From a bacterium (GTDB lineage: Bacteria > Zhuqueibacterota > Zhuqueibacteria > Oleimicrobiales > Geothermoviventaceae): a DNA stretch of 64,000 nucleotides. The translations under genes were made by a program, and so were the position numbers. Below, piece after piece: positions 10,521-18,623 of the stretch. The DNA is taken from NCBI GenBank assembly GCA_028275345.1, contig JAPWUV010000001.1:496001-560000 (forward strand). The letters run 5' to 3'. Position 1 is the first letter of the stretch; each line of letters begins with the position of its first letter. Below the pieces are notes generated by a model. The model was given only the letters and a program-made list of their open reading frames with translations, did no database searches and was not told where the DNA came from.

Positions 10521-12005
10521 TTACGACATCAGATGCTGGAAGACCATCCGGAAGTGATAACCGTAGATGGCAAAAGTCACCGCCAGGGGGAAAAGGCCGG
10601 GCCGTCGCACGGCCGTCCATGCCAGCAAGGACCAGTAGTGGAAACGTTCCTCGCCGCGAACTCCCAACACCCACATTGATCGCAAGAACGCTCTAATCTG
10701 ATCTTTTCCGAGTCTCGTGGCCAGCCGAGTTCGAGGTTGGTAGTCGCGTAGGAATCTGCGAACCCGCTTGTAGTACTCGCGCGGTGAGTACAGCGTGCGT
10801 ACCACCTGTTTGTAGCCCTCCGCCAGGACGTCGAAGGGAAGCTTGGGAATGACATTGGTCGAGAGATCTGTATTGTTTCCGCTCCATTCGGAAGCAATCC
10901 GGTTCTCGCGCCTCAGCCGCTGGTAGAGTTTGCTCAGCTTGGGAGCATTCAACAGCCCCACCATGGCTGTCACGATCCCGCTTTCCTGAATGAACCGGAT
11001 CTGGCGCTCGAAGATGTTGGGCGGGTCGGCGTCGAATCCGAGGATGAATCCTCCCTGCACTTGCAGGCCGTTGCGATGAAGCGTGCGTACGGCTTGAAGC
11101 AGATTGCGCCGCCGATTCTGGAGCTTGTTGCACTCCGTGAGGCTTTCCTCGTGTGGCGTCTCGATCCCGACGAACACGGTATCGAACCCCGCCCGGACCA
11201 TGAGCCGCATCAGTTCCGGATCGTCGGCCAGGTTGATGGATACCTCAGTGTTGAACACGAACGGTCGACCGTGCGCCTCCCTCCATTCGGCGATGGCTGG
11301 CAAGAGCTCCCGTTTCAGCTCTTTCTTCTTCCCGATGAAGTTGTCGTCCACGAAGAACACGGGGCCGCGCCATCCGCGAAGGTAGAGGGCGTCGAGCTCG
11401 CGCAGGACCTGGGATGCGGTCTTCGTACGCGGTACCCGGCCGAAGAGGGCAGTGATATCGCAGAACTCGCAGTCGTAGGGGCAACCGCGCGAGTACTGCA
11501 GGTTCATCGAGCTGTATTGCCGTAGGTCTACCAAATCCCAGCGGGGGACAGGTGTCGCGTGAAGATCGGCGAATTCTTCCGTCCAGTAGAGGTGCCGAGG
11601 ATTTCCCCGCTCCAGGTCCAGGAGAAAGCGGGGGAGAGTGACTTCCGCCTCGCGCAGGATCAGGTAGTCGACATCGTCGAAGAGTTCCGGCTCCTCCGTG
11701 AAGAGAGGGCCACCGGCTGCCACCGGTACACCCAGCTCGCGGCAAAGATGGACGACGCGACGGACCGAGGGCTTTTGCACCTCCATGGCGCTGATCATCA
11801 CAAGGTCAGCCCAGCGAACATCGTCCGCGGCGAGCGGCCGGACGTTCATGTCCACGAGCTTGAGCTCCCACGACTTGGGAAGCATGGCCGCCACGGTAAG
11901 AAGCCCCAGTGGCGGGTAAACCGCCTTCTTGTTGACGAACTTCAGCGCATGCTTGAAGCTCCAGAAGGTCTCGGGGTATTGAGGGTAAACCAGAAGCACT
12001 TTCAT
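10521..12005 (-). CDS. B12-binding radical SAM protein with DUF4070-like C-terminus
   Basis: The 494-residue protein has a cobalamin-binding-like Rossmann domain (about residues 1-150: K-V-L-L-V-Y-P-Q-Y-P and A-A-G-G-P-L-F-T), then a radical SAM core starting with S-R-G-C-P-Y-D-C-E-F-C, giving the C-x3-C-x2-C ligands of the [4Fe-4S] cluster. The C-terminal 150 residues resemble the extension found in hopanoid/lipid-type B12 radical SAM enzymes. The B12 domain lacks an obvious D-x-H-x-x-G, so cobalamin may bind base-off or not at all. The substrate is unknown. The start is the ATG giving M-K-V-L-L-V-Y-P-Q; the frame is open 62 codons further without similarity. Confidence 0.8.
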   Translation of the reverse strand: MKVLLVYPQYPETFWSFKHALKFVNKKAVYPPLGLLTVAAMLPKSWELKLVDMNVRPLAADDVRWADLVMISAMEVQKPSVRRVVHLCRELGVPVAAGGPLFTEEPELFDDVDYLILREAEVTLPRFLLDLERGNPRHLYWTEEFADLHATPVPRWDLVDLRQYSSMNLQYSRGCPYDCEFCDITALFGRVPRTKTASQVLRELDALYLRGWRGPVFFVDDNFIGKKKELKRELLPAIAEWREAHGRPFVFNTEVSINLADDPELMRLMVRAGFDTVFVGIETPHEESLTECNKLQNRRRNLLQAVRTLHRNGLQVQGGFILGFDADPPNIFERQIRFIQESGIVTAMVGLLNAPKLSKLYQRLRRENRIASEWSGNNTDLSTNVIPKLPFDVLAEGYKQVVRTLYSPREYYKRVRRFLRDYQPRTRLATRLGKDQIRAFLRSMWVLGVRGEERFHYWSLLAWTAVRRPGLFPLAVTFAIYGYHFRMVFQHLMS

Positions 12006-12619
12006 TTCGAACCTCGCAATGACCAGGGGGTGAGGCGCGGAACGACGCTCGGCGAGCGGGCTGTTTTCGGAGCGCGAGGGACCTGTCTTCTGGACCCCCC
12101 CAATCGCGCTGATCACCTTGCGCAAAGCTCGTTCCGGAACCATTGACCGCTCTTGCGAATCCAAGTTACGCTTTCTTCGATGCGAAGACAAGCGATAAAA
12201 CGACCCTTCCCCGGGGCGCCTCGACAGCCGAGAATTCTCGTCCCGTGGGGGTCAACTGGCCAGATTGAATCCGTTTCGCGCCGGCTCATTGCGGTCGGGT
12301 GAGAACGCGCGCCACTGCCGAAGCCTTTGCCTTCCTCCGGCAATGGATGCTGACACACCGTCGCCGCACGCGGGAACTCTCCGTCCGCCCTTGCCGTGGA
12401 CCCTCCAGGCTACCGAAGCCGGCAGCGACCGCCCGCGGGTCTTGCTTTCTCGGAGGGGGCTACATGCCAGGGTTTATGGCCGACGCGATCCGGCGACATT
12501 CCCCCCGGTCTGGCCTGTGCAGGGGCTGATTCATTCGCCGGAGCCACGAAAGATGCGGACTCCCGTCTGCGAATCTTGGCTACCCGAGCCGGTCGTATCG
12601 CGCGGGCCTAGGGCGGCGA
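12006..12619. other. Gene-free stretch, 0.6 kb
   Basis: Between two leftward genes. The frames present on either strand have arginine/proline/serine-rich, non-protein-like composition. An imperfect hairpin (TCTTCG-ATG-CGAAGA core near 12172-12186) is the only structure that stands out. It presumably contains the radical SAM gene promoter. Confidence 0.35.
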
Positions 12620-13147
12620 CTATCGTGCTTTCAGAAAAGCGAACGTCCTTCTGCCTTTTTCCCGCAGGAGGAAGCGACCGGTTCCCGCGATTTCCCTCAG
12701 GATATCCTCTTCCCGCATGTGGTGATCGCTGAAAGACAGGATCCCCTCCGGCTTCAGAACGCGGTGGAGATCCTCGAGTACCGACGCTGGATTCCCGAGA
12801 TCGTGGTAGGTGTCGTAGAGCACTACGACGTCGACGGTTTCGCTTGGCAGACCTGTGGCGCAATCCGTCTCGATAACTACGATGTTGCCAAGTCCTTTTC
12901 TACGTGCGGCCCTTTGTACTCTTCGCAGAGCCAGGGGATTCACGTCCGCGGCGTATACTTTCCCTCTGGGCCCCACTCGTTCTGCCACGGGAAACGTGAA
13001 ACTTCCTGTGCCGCAGCCGTAGTCAAGCACCCAGGATCCCTCGCGGATGTCCACCTCGCTTAGGATGCTGTCCGGGGGTATGAACCGGTCGCGGAGTGCG
13101 AACCAAAGGGCCGAGGTCGCAAATGCCGCCCGTTCCAGCGGTCGCAA
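12620..13147 (-). CDS. Class I SAM-dependent methyltransferase (UbiE/methyltransf_11-like)
   Basis: 175 residues. The SAM-binding glycine loop is V-L-D-Y-G-C-G-T-G-S-F-T, followed by the acidic end of strand 2 (Y-A-A-D-V-N-P) and a motif IV V-V-L-Y-D-T-Y-H-D-L. The post-III L-K-P-E-G-I-L-S-F-S-D motif is present. It is a short, single-domain enzyme and the substrate is not predictable; arsenite or small-molecule methylation are as possible as quinone methylation. It is a single gene with no close operon partner. Confidence 0.75.
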   Translation of the reverse strand: MRPLERAAFATSALWFALRDRFIPPDSILSEVDIREGSWVLDYGCGTGSFTFPVAERVGPRGKVYAADVNPLALRRVQRAARRKGLGNIVVIETDCATGLPSETVDVVVLYDTYHDLGNPASVLEDLHRVLKPEGILSFSDHHMREEDILREIAGTGRFLLREKGRRTFAFLKAR

Positions 13148-13338
13148 AGTCGAGCTCCTGCACCAAGTTGCGGGAGGTTTGGGTCAAGTGGCAGCGCTGC
13201 GGCTGCACGACGTCTCGGAAGTTCCCCCTTTGTTTGCACGGGCTCGAAGGGGGATTGACGGGAATCGGCCCGCCGGGATCCCTGGCCACAACGCCAGAAG
13301 CGCTGTGGCCAGGGGTGTGCCCACGGGCAGCGAGTGGA

Positions 13339-13707
13339 TCACTCGCCCTTGTCCTCGCCGGATTTCTCAAGCTCCTGCAACCGGCGTTCCACGGCCTCCA
13401 AGCGACTCTTCAGCCACTCGGCTTGATCGCGGAGGAGCTGCGCCTCTTCCTCGCGGCTTATCGTAGGTGCGAACCACGCCGGTGGATATCCCCAGCGCAA
13501 CCAGCCGGGCAATCCGGTTGCGTAATACCAGTTGCGCCAACCTCGGCCTCGACCGCCCCAGCAAGGCCACCACCAGGAGCGCATCCAGGAGAAGCGCCCC
13601 GGGATCGGATTGGCATACCCAGGGGCGCCGTAGCCGCCGCAATAACCTGCAGCCCGGCCGGTCCTGGGTCCCATGCCCATTGGTCCCGTCCTATCGCCTG
13701 CCGGCAT
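13339..13707 (-). CDS. DUF5320-family protein
   Basis: 122 residues opening with the family signature [19 protein letters not shown]. The middle is rich in Gly, Trp, Tyr and Arg (about residues 20-75), and the end is a predicted coiled coil ([15 protein letters not shown]). AGGAGG sits just before the ATG, which decides against a start 17 codons upstream. Such proteins of unknown function commonly accompany NifX-like and Mrp-like iron-sulfur handling genes; here a NifX-like gene is 1.2 kb upstream in the same direction. Confidence 0.75.
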   Translation of the reverse strand: MPAGDRTGPMGMGPRTGRAAGYCGGYGAPGYANPIPGRFSWMRSWWWPCWGGRGRGWRNWYYATGLPGWLRWGYPPAWFAPTISREEEAQLLRDQAEWLKSRLEAVERRLQELEKSGEDKGE

Positions 13708-14033
13708 AGCAATCACCTCCTCGATCTGGGTTTGCCGACTCGGGACTTGAACTCTCAAGTTTTCCTACGTCGATCTTCTGGACGCTGGCCAAGCGGCACC
13801 TCCGGCCTGAGCGAGGAGCGCGGGGCAACCCGTTCCAGTTCGCGCCTGAGGCTTGGCCCCGAGCGCCCACGTTCCGCGGAGCCAATCGGGTGGTATTCCC
13901 GCGCCACCCGCATGGGCCGGCCCTGCTGGACCGGCGGCGCCTTCGACGCCGCTGGTTTGCCTCTGCTTGGCCATTCCTCTCTTGTCTTTCTGGGCACAAC
14001 CTTGCAGCCGCGCTGTGTCGCCGCGCGCGGCCG
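13708..14033. other. Intergenic region, rubrerythrin-VIT1 to DUF5320
   Basis: 326 bp between two leftward genes. An 80-codon minus-strand frame (13755-13997) starts with GTG and is very Arg/Pro-rich; I do not consider it a supported gene. No terminator or tRNA was found. Confidence 0.3.
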
Positions 14034-14915
14034 TCATACTTCGACCCCGAACGCTTTGCGCATCAGAATGCCCACCCCAAAACTCACGGCCGCTACGCTC
14101 AGGCTCAACAGCGCCATTTCCACGAATCTCGCGCGGAATGGCAGATCCCGCGCCACGGAAATGTAATAGGTGAAGAAGGCGATGATGAGCACAGCGACGA
14201 TCAGGGTGGCCGCCAGGCAGAGGATGTAGTTTCCCAGGATCAGGTACGGGCTGATGAGAGCCAGGACGGTGAAGATGTAGGCCAGGCCCGTGTACAGCGC
14301 AGCCCGCGAGGGTTCCCGGTCGCTTCCCTCCGTTCGCGTGGAGAGGTATTCCGACGCAGCCATGGAGAGGCCCGCCGCGATGCCTGTGATGGCGCCCGTC
14401 ATCGCGATGAGCCTGGTGTTCTGCAGGGCCAAAGTCAATCCGGCGAGCGCACCCGTGAGCTCGACGAGGGCATCGTTCAGCCCCAAAACGATGGAGCCCG
14501 TGTAGCGCAGCCGTTCCTCGTCGAGCATCGCCAGCAGAGATTCCTCGTGGCCCTTCTCTTCGCGAGCTATGGTTGCGACGTCGGGGATGATGCCTTCCAT
14601 CCGCGCGTAGTTGTCCTGCGCGCTCTCTTCGCCCCGCTCCATGAGCTTGACGGCGAAGGTGATACCCAGCAGCCGTCCCACGAGGGTGAAGAACGAAACC
14701 TTGAGCCGGTCGGGTTGGGTTTCCTGACCGCTGAAACGCTGCCAAAAGCGGGCGTGACGCAATTCATCTGCGGCGATGCGTTCCAGAATCGCCCGGTTCT
14801 CGGGCGAGCGGGTCGTCCGCGCTAACCGGCTGTAGATTTGGTGCTCGGTGAGTTCGTCGCGCTGGTAACTCCGGGCGATTTCCTTCTGGCGATCTGTCAG
14901 CGTACGTTCCTGCAT
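14034..14915 (-). CDS. Rubrerythrin-VIT1 fusion (MbfA-like iron/manganese transporter)
   Basis: 293 residues. The N-terminal ~140 residues form a ferritin-like di-iron four-helix domain with E-x-x-H motifs (D-E-L-R-H-A and E-E-K-G-H-E). The C-terminal half is a five-helix VIT1/CCC1 transporter domain (L-N-D-A-L-V-E-L-T-G-A-L-A-G). Related fusion proteins export iron or manganese and protect against peroxide. An in-frame TTG lies two codons upstream, next to the stop of the NifX-like gene; I take the ATG because GAGGAG is 9 bases away. Part of the padR operon. Confidence 0.85.
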   Translation of the reverse strand: MQERTLTDRQKEIARSYQRDELTEHQIYSRLARTTRSPENRAILERIAADELRHARFWQRFSGQETQPDRLKVSFFTLVGRLLGITFAVKLMERGEESAQDNYARMEGIIPDVATIAREEKGHEESLLAMLDEERLRYTGSIVLGLNDALVELTGALAGLTLALQNTRLIAMTGAITGIAAGLSMAASEYLSTRTEGSDREPSRAALYTGLAYIFTVLALISPYLILGNYILCLAATLIVAVLIIAFFTYYISVARDLPFRARFVEMALLSLSVAAVSFGVGILMRKAFGVEV

Positions 14916-14921
14916 CGCCAA

Positions 14922-15347
14922 TTACTCCTCGCGGGAGTCGGGCTTGCTGCAGAGCAGATCGGGACTGTCCGGAAGCCGCCCTTCCAGATAAGCTTGCACC
15001 GCGTCATCGATTCGGGCGAGGTCCGTCAGGATGGGGCGGATCCCAGCTTCAAGCAGGTGCTGGTAGGCTCCCGCCCCCATGCCGCGAGCGAGCAAGACCT
15101 CGCAGTCCGAGATGGCCCCGACCATCCGCGCATGTCGGCTTTGTGAGGCACCGCAAGAGCCACCGAGGTGGCGACCCATGCCCTGCCCCAAGCCGCGCTG
15201 TTCACGAGAGTGAGGGGATGTGAACTTCTCCCGGATTTCCTGACTGACGATCCGGCCATCTTCCACCGTGACCACAACGAAAAGCGGGGCTCGTCCGAAA
15301 TGGGCACTGAGAGTGACGCTGTCGTCTGACACTGCCGCTATCTTCAT
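14922..15347 (-). CDS. NifX/NafY-like dinitrogenase iron-molybdenum cofactor family protein
   Basis: 141 residues of the fold that binds FeMo-co or simpler metal clusters: M-K-I-A-A-V-S-D-D at the start, then S-A-H-F-G-R-A-P-L-F-V and A-I-S-D-C-E-V-L-L-A-R-G-M-G. No nitrogenase genes are near, so a general role in metal-cluster carriage is more likely than nitrogen fixation. It has a Cys/His-bearing loop (H-L-G-G-S-C-G-A-S-Q-S-R-H). The start overlaps the padR stop by 4 bp and the stop nearly touches the transporter gene. Confidence 0.8.
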   Translation of the reverse strand: MKIAAVSDDSVTLSAHFGRAPLFVVVTVEDGRIVSQEIREKFTSPHSREQRGLGQGMGRHLGGSCGASQSRHARMVGAISDCEVLLARGMGAGAYQHLLEAGIRPILTDLARIDDAVQAYLEGRLPDSPDLLCSKPDSREE

Positions 15348-15733
15348 GGGTCCTCCTGAGCGTGGTGCTGTTCAATGTGCTCGTAGTATCTCTGCAGGAA
15401 CCGGTCCAGCAACTTCCGCGTCTCCTGCAGGTCCTGAATCCAGTACCGGAGCACCTCGTCCCCCAAGGGAGTGAGTTGGTAGACGCGGCGCGGTGGACCT
15501 TGCGTCTGCTCCCGATCCCAGCGGGAGACGATCCAGCCTTGACTCTCCATCTCCCGGAGTGCTCGGTAGATCACCGCCGGGTCGAAGCCCTCCAGACCCA
15601 GCGCCTCAACCTGCTCCAGCAGAGTGTAGCCGTGGGCGGGACTGTGGTGGAGCAGGAGAAGGAGCGCGGGCTCGAGGAACCGCACAGCCCGGCGCGAACA
15701 TCCTCGCCATTGCCAGCCATGTCCCATGCGCAT
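15344..15733 (-). CDS. PadR-family transcriptional regulator
   Basis: 129 residues. After a short basic N-terminus comes the PadR winged helix: [34 protein letters not shown] and G-P-P-R-R-V-Y-Q-L-T, then a C-terminal dimerisation helix. It is the first gene of a minus-strand operon with the NifX-like and rubrerythrin-VIT1 genes and is probably their repressor, perhaps responding to metal or redox state (inference). GGAGG lies 5 bp before the ATG. Confidence 0.85.
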   Translation of the reverse strand: MRMGHGWQWRGCSRRAVRFLEPALLLLLHHSPAHGYTLLEQVEALGLEGFDPAVIYRALREMESQGWIVSRWDREQTQGPPRRVYQLTPLGDEVLRYWIQDLQETRKLLDRFLQRYYEHIEQHHAQEDP

Positions 15734-15765
15734 CCTAACCTCCGGGTCTCCTCACTGTACACGGG

Positions 15766-15794
15766 AAGATAGCAAACTAGTGGCAAAGTGTCAA
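15766..15794 (-). promoter_or_regulatory. Promoter of the padR operon
   Basis: TTGACA (15794-15789) and TATCTT (15771-15766) on the minus strand, spacer 17 bp, about 33 bp before the padR start. A TGTACA palindrome just downstream (15754-15759) could be part of a PadR operator. Confidence 0.65.
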
Positions 15795-15832
15795 TAGATA
15801 ATTTGCATCTGCTCGATCCCTCCGGAAAGCCG

Positions 15833-15861
15833 TTGACATGGCTCCTGCCTTGTGCTATCAT
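15833..15861 (+). promoter_or_regulatory. Promoter of the GH20-like gene
   Basis: TTGACA (15833-15838) and TATCAT (15856-15861), spacer 17 bp, about 90 bp before the start codon. It is divergent from the padR promoter, with about 40 bp between the -35 boxes. Confidence 0.65.
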
Positions 15862-15951
15862 TACTTGCCGGCCCAAGGTGGGTCCGTGTCGGCGGGAAAA
15901 ACGTAGCGACCAACGCTGTGCTTTCAGAGATCGGAGACATGGAGGCAGAGA

Positions 15952-18561
15952 ATGAGAATGCGGCGGAAGGCTCCGTGGGCTTTGCTTGCGGTCGGCTGTT
16001 TCGTTCCGGGTTTTTTGGTGGCCGAGGAGTTGAATCTTGTGCCCCGTCCTGTGCACCTCGAGCGCCTCTCCGGCTGGTTTTCCTTCGCGCCCGGGGAAGC
16101 GGCCGTCGTCCTCGGAGCTCGGGCGAGTGCGGAGGACTCCTTCGCGTGCGAGCTTCTGCGCGAGGAAGTGCAGGCGGATCTCGGTCAAACCTTGCCGCTG
16201 GGCCGCGGCCGACGGGAGGTCTACCTGGTTCTGCCCGCCCGGGATGGGGAGTTCGCAGAGGTTTGCGCGGCTGAGCGGGCCTTGCCCGATTCCCAGCTGG
16301 GAGACCAAGGCTACCTACTTGTCGTTCGTCCCCGGCGTGTGGTGGTGGCGGCCAATAGCTCCACCGGGCTCTTCTACGGCGTCCAGACTTTGCGCCAACT
16401 CCTTCGCGGCAATGCAGAAGGGAATCGCATCCCTTGCGTTCGAATCCGGGACTATCCGGCTCTGCGATACCGTGGACAGCAGGACGATCTCAGCCGGGGC
16501 CCCGTGCGGACCAAGGAATTCCTCAAGCAGGAGATTCGCCGTCTGGCCGAGTTGAAACTAAATCTGACCACCTACTACACCGAGCATGTCTTCCGGACGC
16601 AATCGCATCCCGAATTCGCCCCGCCGGGGGGTTCCCTCAGCCCGGAGGAGATAGCCGAGCTTGCCGAATATGCCCGTAGGTATCACGTCGAGCTGGTCGG
16701 CAATTTCCAGTCCTTCGGGCATTTCCGCAACATCTTGAAGCATCCGAAGTTCGAGCGCCTGGGTGAAAGCGACTGGGTGCTTTCGCCGGCTTTGGAGGAG
16801 TCGTACGTCCTCCTTGCGGACGTCCTGCGCGAAGTGGCTCAGGCCTATCCCGGGCCTTTCTTCAACGTGAATTGCGACGAGACCTGGGGACTGGGTACCG
16901 GTGCATCGCGGGCTCTCGTCGAGGAAAAGGGCTTGGCCCGGGTGTACGCCGAGCACCTCAATTGGCTTCGCGACCAGCTGGCTCGTTACGGAAAGCGCAT
17001 GATGATGTGGGGCGACGTTGCCCTGAGCCATCCCGAGATCATCTCCCTCCTGCAGCGTGATGTGATCATGCTTTCCTGGGGCTACGATCCCCGAGCTTCG
17101 TTCGTGGACGCCATCCGTCCCTTCCGCCAGATGGGTTTCGAGGTCTTCGTTTGCCCCGGGGTCTCGTGCTGGAACCGCCTGTTCCCCGATTTCCAGACCG
17201 CGCGTGTGAACATCCGGAACTACGTCCGGGACGGCGTGGGCGAGGGAGCCTCGGGCATGCTGAACACAGCATGGTACGACGAGGGGGAGGGGTTTTTCTC
17301 CGCGAATTGGTACGGCATCGCCTACGGCGCAGAGCAAGCCTGGAATCCGACACCGAGCGAAGACCCTACCTTTGCGCGGCGCTTTTCCGCAGCCGTGTAC
17401 GGAGATCGGGAAAACCGGATCGGGCAGGCGGTCGAGTTGCTCAGCAGCCTCCATCATCAGGGACCGCCCGAAGGCCTCTGGACGCGCGTGTTCTGGAAGC
17501 CCCTCCTGGCGGCGAAGGGGGCACGGCATGTGCTCGATGTATCCTCCTGGGCGCAGACAGAAGAGGCTGTTCTTCGGGTCGTTCGGACCCTTCAGGACGC
17601 CCCTGTGCGCCACTACGCCGAGGACGTGAATTTCATTCGCTTCGCCGCAGAGCGTGTGGCGGCCATCCCCAGGATGAGGCGAGCCGTGTTGAGCGCGGCC
17701 TCGGAATACCGGAAGGCCTGCCTTGCCCGCCCGCGTTCGGAGGAAGGATCGGTCCATCTTCATGCAGCGGCCTCTGCCGTTGCGCAGGCTCGGCAGCAGC
17801 TCTTCGATCTTCGCCAGCGCTACGTGGCTCTCTGGCTTGCCGAGAACCGCGTGTGGTGGCTCGAGAATAATCTCGCCAAGTTCGATGCCGCCCTCGAGGA
17901 ACTGCGGCAGGTGGAAGATTGGCTGCTGCGGGCGGCCTGGGACTGGGAGAAGGGGCAGTCCATCCCCGCGCCTCGCGACATCCGCTTGGAGGTGGAGGAG
18001 CTCTCGGGGGATTTCTTTCGTTCCTGGCTCCTCTGCGGTGCTTTCCGTAACCCGCGGGCGACAGGCGGCCAGGCCCCGGGGCTTCGGGAAAACTGCGGCG
18101 GGCTCGACATCGACTACCTGGAACCCGTCGGAGGGGAGTGCCAGGCTCGCCCGAACCCCGGGGACGTCGTGAAACTCCCGGATGGCACTGTGCTAGCCTG
18201 GCAAGCCGCGGAATTCCCCTCTGCGGCAATTGACTTGCGGGGTCGTTTCGCTGACCGTGAGTACGTCAGCGCCTACGCCTACTGCGAACTCCAGTTGCCC
18301 CGTTCCCTCAGCGCCTCAATCCTCCTGGGCAGCAATGACGACGTGCGTGTCTACGTGAATGGGGCGCTGGTCCACGAGAATCGGCGCTCGCGGAGTCTCA
18401 CCGTGGACGAGGACGTGATTCCCGTGCAGCTATCCCCCGGGACGAACCGCATCCTGGTGAAGGTGGGCCAATGCGGAGGCGCTTGGGGATTCTCGTTCCG
18501 GATCCTCGGGCTAGGGGTGAAGAATCAGGGGCATCGCTACTTCCCTGCGAATTTGGAATGA
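15952..18561 (+). CDS. Secreted GH20-like beta-N-acetylhexosaminidase with C-terminal beta domain
   Basis: 869 residues. A Sec signal peptide is evident (basic start, hydrophobic core to about residue 24, V-A-E cleavage region). A GH20b-like N-terminal domain (to about 160; S-S-T-G-L-F-Y-G-V-Q-T-L-R-Q-L-L) precedes a TIM barrel with the Asp-Glu pair in N-V-N-C-D-E-T-W-G-L-G (D309, E310) expected for substrate-assisted catalysis. A helical stretch follows and the last ~170 residues form a jelly-roll-like domain (S-N-D-D-V-R-V-Y-V-N-G-A-L-V). It probably trims GlcNAc-type sugars from glycans outside the cytoplasm; exact specificity is unknown and the family call rests on motifs only. Confidence 0.7.
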   Translation: MRMRRKAPWALLAVGCFVPGFLVAEELNLVPRPVHLERLSGWFSFAPGEAAVVLGARASAEDSFACELLREEVQADLGQTLPLGRGRREVYLVLPARDGEFAEVCAAERALPDSQLGDQGYLLVVRPRRVVVAANSSTGLFYGVQTLRQLLRGNAEGNRIPCVRIRDYPALRYRGQQDDLSRGPVRTKEFLKQEIRRLAELKLNLTTYYTEHVFRTQSHPEFAPPGGSLSPEEIAELAEYARRYHVELVGNFQSFGHFRNILKHPKFERLGESDWVLSPALEESYVLLADVLREVAQAYPGPFFNVNCDETWGLGTGASRALVEEKGLARVYAEHLNWLRDQLARYGKRMMMWGDVALSHPEIISLLQRDVIMLSWGYDPRASFVDAIRPFRQMGFEVFVCPGVSCWNRLFPDFQTARVNIRNYVRDGVGEGASGMLNTAWYDEGEGFFSANWYGIAYGAEQAWNPTPSEDPTFARRFSAAVYGDRENRIGQAVELLSSLHHQGPPEGLWTRVFWKPLLAAKGARHVLDVSSWAQTEEAVLRVVRTLQDAPVRHYAEDVNFIRFAAERVAAIPRMRRAVLSAASEYRKACLARPRSEEGSVHLHAAASAVAQARQQLFDLRQRYVALWLAENRVWWLENNLAKFDAALEELRQVEDWLLRAAWDWEKGQSIPAPRDIRLEVEELSGDFFRSWLLCGAFRNPRATGGQAPGLRENCGGLDIDYLEPVGGECQARPNPGDVVKLPDGTVLAWQAAEFPSAAIDLRGRFADREYVSAYAYCELQLPRSLSASILLGSNDDVRVYVNGALVHENRRSRSLTVDEDVIPVQLSPGTNRILVKVGQCGGAWGFSFRILGLGVKNQGHRYFPANLE

Positions 18562-18623
18562 AGACGTTCAGCTTTCGGGCTCGGGGGAATTGCCCCGCCG
18601 GCGGAAACGAAGGGAGGTGTGTA

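Noticed and set aside
12006-12191. 62-codon extension of the radical SAM protein
   Set aside because: No similarity to B12-binding N-termini; K-V-L-L-V-Y-P at the chosen ATG is the standard first strand.
13725-13760. tRNA-like T-arm word (GGGACTTGAACTC on the plus strand)
   Set aside because: The five-base arms do not pair and no acceptor or anticodon stem can be drawn.
13755-13997. 80-codon minus-strand frame between the transporter and DUF5320 genes
   Set aside because: Starts with GTG without a good ribosome site and is Arg/Pro-rich; no family recognised.
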